Origin: Bacteroidaceae bacterium
GTDB lineage: Bacteria > Bacteroidota > Bacteroidia > Bacteroidales > Bacteroidaceae
Reading direction: 5' to 3'
Assembly (NCBI GenBank): GCA_028709135.1
Contig: JAQVXN010000049.1
Span: 1-9,857 of the forward strand
Length of the DNA: 9,857 bases
Shown here piece after piece: positions 8,671 through 9,857 of the stretch. Made by a program: the position numbers and the translations under genes. Within the stretch, counting starts at the first letter, position 1, and every line of letters starts with the position of its first letter. The notes below the pieces were generated by a model, which worked only from the letters and a program-made list of their open reading frames with translations, did not search any database and was not told the origin of the DNA.

Positions 8671-8823
8671 CCATGCATCGGTTTGGGCTTTTGTCCACTG
8701 GCTACGTTCATATGGATATTTTGCCGATGTCGAAGCCAAGAATATTTTTTCCTGAGCTTGTAGTGAAACACTACCTATTAATAATACAACAATCTGTACA
8801 ATCCGTAAAAAAAAGTTTTCCAT
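6154..8823 (-). CDS. GH5-like secreted glycoside hydrolase with three tandem TIM-barrel repeats, only the first catalytically intact
   Basis: This is an 889-residue protein. The ATG at 8823 was chosen because it opens on a signal peptide (MENFFLRIVQ...LQA|Q). In-frame starts at 8853 (ATG) and 8865 (GTG) would put a charged extension in front of it. Repeat 1 (about 45-365) has the clan GH-A hallmarks: VRMFL, WDIWNEPE with acid/base Glu166, HNYHDYY, CTEC with nucleophile Glu267, and a VWGL strand near its end. It resembles proteins annotated as cellulase-family or 1,4-beta-xylanase in Bacteroides. Repeat 2 (about 366-615) and repeat 3 (about 616-889) each begin with W(K/E)WMNR and LYNSV. In them the NEP motif reads RQT (Gln477) and YRP (Arg728). 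Repeat 3 keeps CTEW (Glu843). Repeat 2 has LGTES (Glu568), out of register. No T9SS tail is present. This is the first gene of the probable operon, 47 nt upstream of the modular binding protein. The substrate is not predictable from sequence. Confidence 0.88.
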   Translation of the reverse strand: MENFFLRIVQIVVLLIGSVSLQAQEKIFLASTSAKYPYERSQWTKAQTDAWQQKYGPIIGVNHPMGPYPGMSRMEFLQKAKELGFNSVRMFLSGNTAEEYIANVKSWATDCASLGMTLSPVITCPGSFFSETDQNAALGLLEKYIRKVIQAFRGDDRIILWDIWNEPEMYDEGKCLQQMSWIKKMVVWCRQEGCTQPITCSIIWDASISEANASNKTVLRQVRNETEAMMDLHNYHDYYVSEDHNSNTSVMVNRLKAISDRPLVCTECLARVTGATIPRTLSEFSKYHINFYVWGLYACDHNWEVKWGRSTYYAWEPMFHNMLYADGEAYNPTELPWIKNFKFAREGESTDPGAEHTEIWSPRRAWKWMNRDATKGLSFSSINEALIGVQKHVGDHLYNSVNVNLNIQDYLSDQTAFFSHFENLVTKVSDAGMTLLPTLLIGSDISRSVSAMQSYVYDVISHYYHDPRIIGWEVYRQTADASESAISSTISLLMRYVRYDFPNQPLFLTPLVTTSVVPDSMATDVANQMWQLSDVIGYATPNGMVMENSWLNGLYTSYARPLFQLGTESVNSNFATQHVNWYVRKEQDEQSVKTFCYKPALRVKKTDASRWFGWRTWEWMNRAAIKGLYYTSIDAALTGVKAHAEDKLYNSVRVLLDYNDYTSNVAVFYAKMDSLILLAGNAGMTILPALLTDKYASQDESSLTQYVADVVGHYAQNDTIVAWDLYYRPGAGYKDSGKLKALISGLFERAREVTPQQPLFATVAVAIQDMGDDYIAVTTHGTGAGGVGWYKFQYPTTGSTPELCYQIWTLSDVIGFNTTQQSPEMGMLEDVAYRFGRPLFCTEWKPTVTEVPDKVLSFFANMHTNWYVDGSLDDNYVKNFKFVPVTTEH

Positions 8824-8919
8824 ATCATCTTTTTTAAAGCAATCCTCAAGCATTGAACACCACACCTTCTAATCTTGTAATCAGTATGCTGACATGTATA
8901 TTGATTCATTTTCGTTCTT

Positions 8920-8927
8920 CAAAACTA
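8920..8927 (-). promoter_or_regulatory. Candidate -7 promoter element for the GH-led operon
   Basis: TAGTTTTG on the minus strand fits the Bacteroidetes -7 consensus TAnnTTTG and lies 96 nt upstream of the chosen GH start. No TTTG is found at the expected -33 spacing, so it would need an activator or may be chance. The identical octamer occurs just before the modular binding protein gene (6146-6153). Confidence 0.3.
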
Positions 8928-9336
8928 CATCTTTTATGATCATTCCTTTTATATAGTTCAATGTTTAAGTTGTTTTACAATTGAATTTATATATATTTAT
9001 ATTTTAAATGTGACTAATTAATGAAATTTGCTATATGGATTATACAAAAAGACCGATTATTTTCTGTGACATCCAGAGATCATACAAACACAAAAACTTC
9101 TCTCGAAACAATGTCTTGCCAAATAGAACCTCGCTACAAATAAGAAATCCTGATTATCTTCATTTATAATGATTTATCCATAGCATACAACTTCAATAAA
9201 AATATGTTTGTTGTATTTTTGACAAATGGCCTCATAGCTTTCACAAATAGCGACTTATTTCTTACAAGTACGAACATCCGAAAAAGCATAAATATATATG
9301 GCGTTTTTTAATCAGAATTCCTGAATTATAAACGAA

Positions 9337-9350
9337 TTATCGATCGATAA
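9337..9350. repeat. 14-bp perfect palindrome (possible operator)
   Basis: TTATCGATCGATAA is fully self-complementary with no spacer. It lies in the gene-free region about 510 nt upstream of the GH start and about 80 nt downstream of the M13 terminator. Symmetry of this length fits a dimeric regulator site, but its distance from the gene and the lack of a second copy leave the function open. Three GAATT motifs (9315, 9323, 9334) lie just beside it. Confidence 0.35.
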
Positions 9351-9427
9351 AAGCACAAAATCAGATTCACTATCTTATTCACAAATTTCATGAAGATCTT
9401 AAAATAAGACCGTATAAAACGACGAAA

Positions 9428-9450
9428 CCGGATACAATTTATGTATCCGG
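9428..9450 (-). terminator. Hairpin terminator of the M13 peptidase gene
   Basis: A 9-bp perfect stem, CCGGATACA/TGTATCCGG, with a 5-nt loop (9437-9441) begins 31 nt after the M13 stop codon. On the minus strand it is followed by TTTCGTCGTTTT, an imperfect T run. It separates the peptidase from the GH-led cluster. Confidence 0.7.
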
Positions 9451-9481
9451 CTTCAGTATAACTAAAATATCTTAACAAAAA

Positions 9482-9857
9482 TCACCAAACATCCACACGT
9501 TTCTTCTTGGGAATAAAAAGTTTATCACTCTTTTTAATATTAAACGCTTTATACCAGGCATCAATTTGTGGTAAAGCACCATTTACACGCCAGCACGCAG
9601 GAGAATGTGGATCGCTGGCAGCATACATGCGTACAAGCTCTGGTCTGATTTGCTCTGCCCAAGAAATGCCATAAGCAATAAAAAATCGTTGTTCAGGTGT
9701 AAAGCCATCTTTAACACCAAGTGGATGATTCTTCGTTACATTCTGAAACGCTTGGAAAGCCACATTCAAGCCACCATTATCTGCTAAATTCTCTCCCAAC
9801 GTAAGTTGACCATTCAGTTTCAAGTCTGGAAGTGCATGAATGCCACTAAAAAAGTCC
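9482..9857 (-). CDS. pepO: M13 family metallopeptidase (neprilysin/PepO-like), C-terminal 124 residues
   Basis: The reading frame is open from the right window edge to the TAG/TAA-class stop at 9484-9482, so only the C-terminal end of a protein usually of about 650-700 residues is present. It contains LTLGENLADNGG, the M13 GENxAD motif. Its Glu (codon 9791-9793) is the third zinc ligand and its Asp orients a zinc-ligating His. The DPHSP...WRVNG motif follows. Its His (9605-9607) and Arg (9587-9589) correspond to neprilysin His711 and Arg717, which stabilise the transition state and bind substrate. The protein ends in the family's typical terminal Trp (RVDVW). The HExxH helix lies outside the window. 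M13 enzymes in Bacteroidetes are exported oligopeptidases. The terminator behind it makes it a separate transcription unit, so no link to the glycan cluster is implied. Confidence 0.95.
   Translation of the reverse strand, partial: DFFSGIHALPDLKLNGQLTLGENLADNGGLNVAFQAFQNVTKNHPLGVKDGFTPEQRFFIAYGISWAEQIRPELVRMYAASDPHSPACWRVNGALPQIDAWYKAFNIKKSDKLFIPKKKRVDVW

Larger units (their letters stand above)
8824..9481 (-). other. Gene-free region of about 660 nt upstream of the GH operon
   Basis: No credible coding region is seen on either strand. It holds the M13 gene terminator, a 14-bp palindrome, a weak promoter candidate at 8920-8927 and an imperfect A/T-rich inverted repeat around 8951-8992 (TTCAAT/ATTGAA with TATA flanks). 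A second weak minus-strand promoter candidate is TTTG at 9226-9223 and TATTTTTA at 9204-9197 with an 18-nt gap. That one would imply a leader of about 370 nt. No tRNA or recognisable riboswitch is visible. Confidence 0.6.

Noticed and set aside
8807..8814. Run of eight A (eight T on the coding strand) in codons 4-6 of the GH gene, as a phase-variation tract
   Set aside because: Eight bases is short for a switching tract and is well explained by Asn-Phe-Phe-Leu codons in an AT-rich signal peptide.
8824..8865. GTG (8865) or ATG (8853) start for the GH gene
   Set aside because: Both place a charged stretch (EDCFKKDD) in front of the signal peptide. The ATG at 8823 gives a standard one. The 8853 start cannot be fully excluded.
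8881..8892. TCAG-TATG-CTGA hairpin in the GH leader
   Set aside because: A 4-bp stem is expected by chance and lacks a T run or conserved context.
9214..9221. Plus-strand TATTTTTG as a promoter for a plus-strand transcript
   Set aside because: No TTTG at the right spacing and no plus-strand gene or recognisable RNA downstream.
8824..9481. CRISPR array, tRNA or insertion sequence remnant in the gene-free region
   Set aside because: No regularly spaced repeats, no tRNA-like arms and no transposase fragments or terminal repeats could be seen.

Overview
The window is about 9.9 kb of AT-rich DNA from a Bacteroidetes genome, most likely order Bacteroidales. Three things point there. There are no Shine-Dalgarno-like starts, only A/T-rich leaders. 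Three of the secreted proteins have signal peptides that appear to end just before a glutamine. Two proteins end in C-terminal tails typical of type IX secretion (T9SS) cargo, so the host should be a T9SS-bearing lineage. Genus cannot be fixed from the sequence alone.

All supported genes are on the minus strand and read from high to low coordinates. At the right edge (9482-9857) lies the C-terminal end of an M13 (neprilysin/PepO-like) metallopeptidase, with a hairpin terminator at 9428-9450. A gene-free stretch of about 660 nt follows (8824-9481). It holds that terminator, a 14-bp perfect palindrome and weak promoter candidates. Downstream of it are four genes for exported proteins that look like one glycan-processing cluster: (i) a GH5-like protein of 889 aa built from three tandem TIM-barrel-type repeats (6154-8823); (ii) a 1438-aa protein with no recognisable catalytic domain, made of ricin-like, F5/8C (discoidin)-like and helical modules, two of the module sets duplicated, ending in a T9SS tail (1790-6106); (iii) a 248-aa ricin-like protein with a T9SS tail (893-1639); and (iv) the N-terminal 288 residues of a sialate O-acetylesterase/CE20-like SGNH esterase, cut by the left edge (1-865). 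Spacings are 47, 150 and 27 nt. The 150-nt gap contains a 15-bp perfect hairpin with a T run that probably terminates or attenuates transcription after the large gene.

A likely working model is that the esterase removes O-acetyl groups, the glycosidase cuts the backbone or a side chain, and the two T9SS proteins act as surface glycan-binding or adhesive factors. No SusC/SusD pair or regulator is in the window, so it may be an edge of a larger locus or a non-Sus cluster. The most unusual element is the triple-barrel hydrolase. Repeat 1 keeps both catalytic glutamates. Repeats 2 and 3 keep the fold landmarks but have replaced the acid/base glutamate (Q477 and R728), which suggests they became binding or structural modules.
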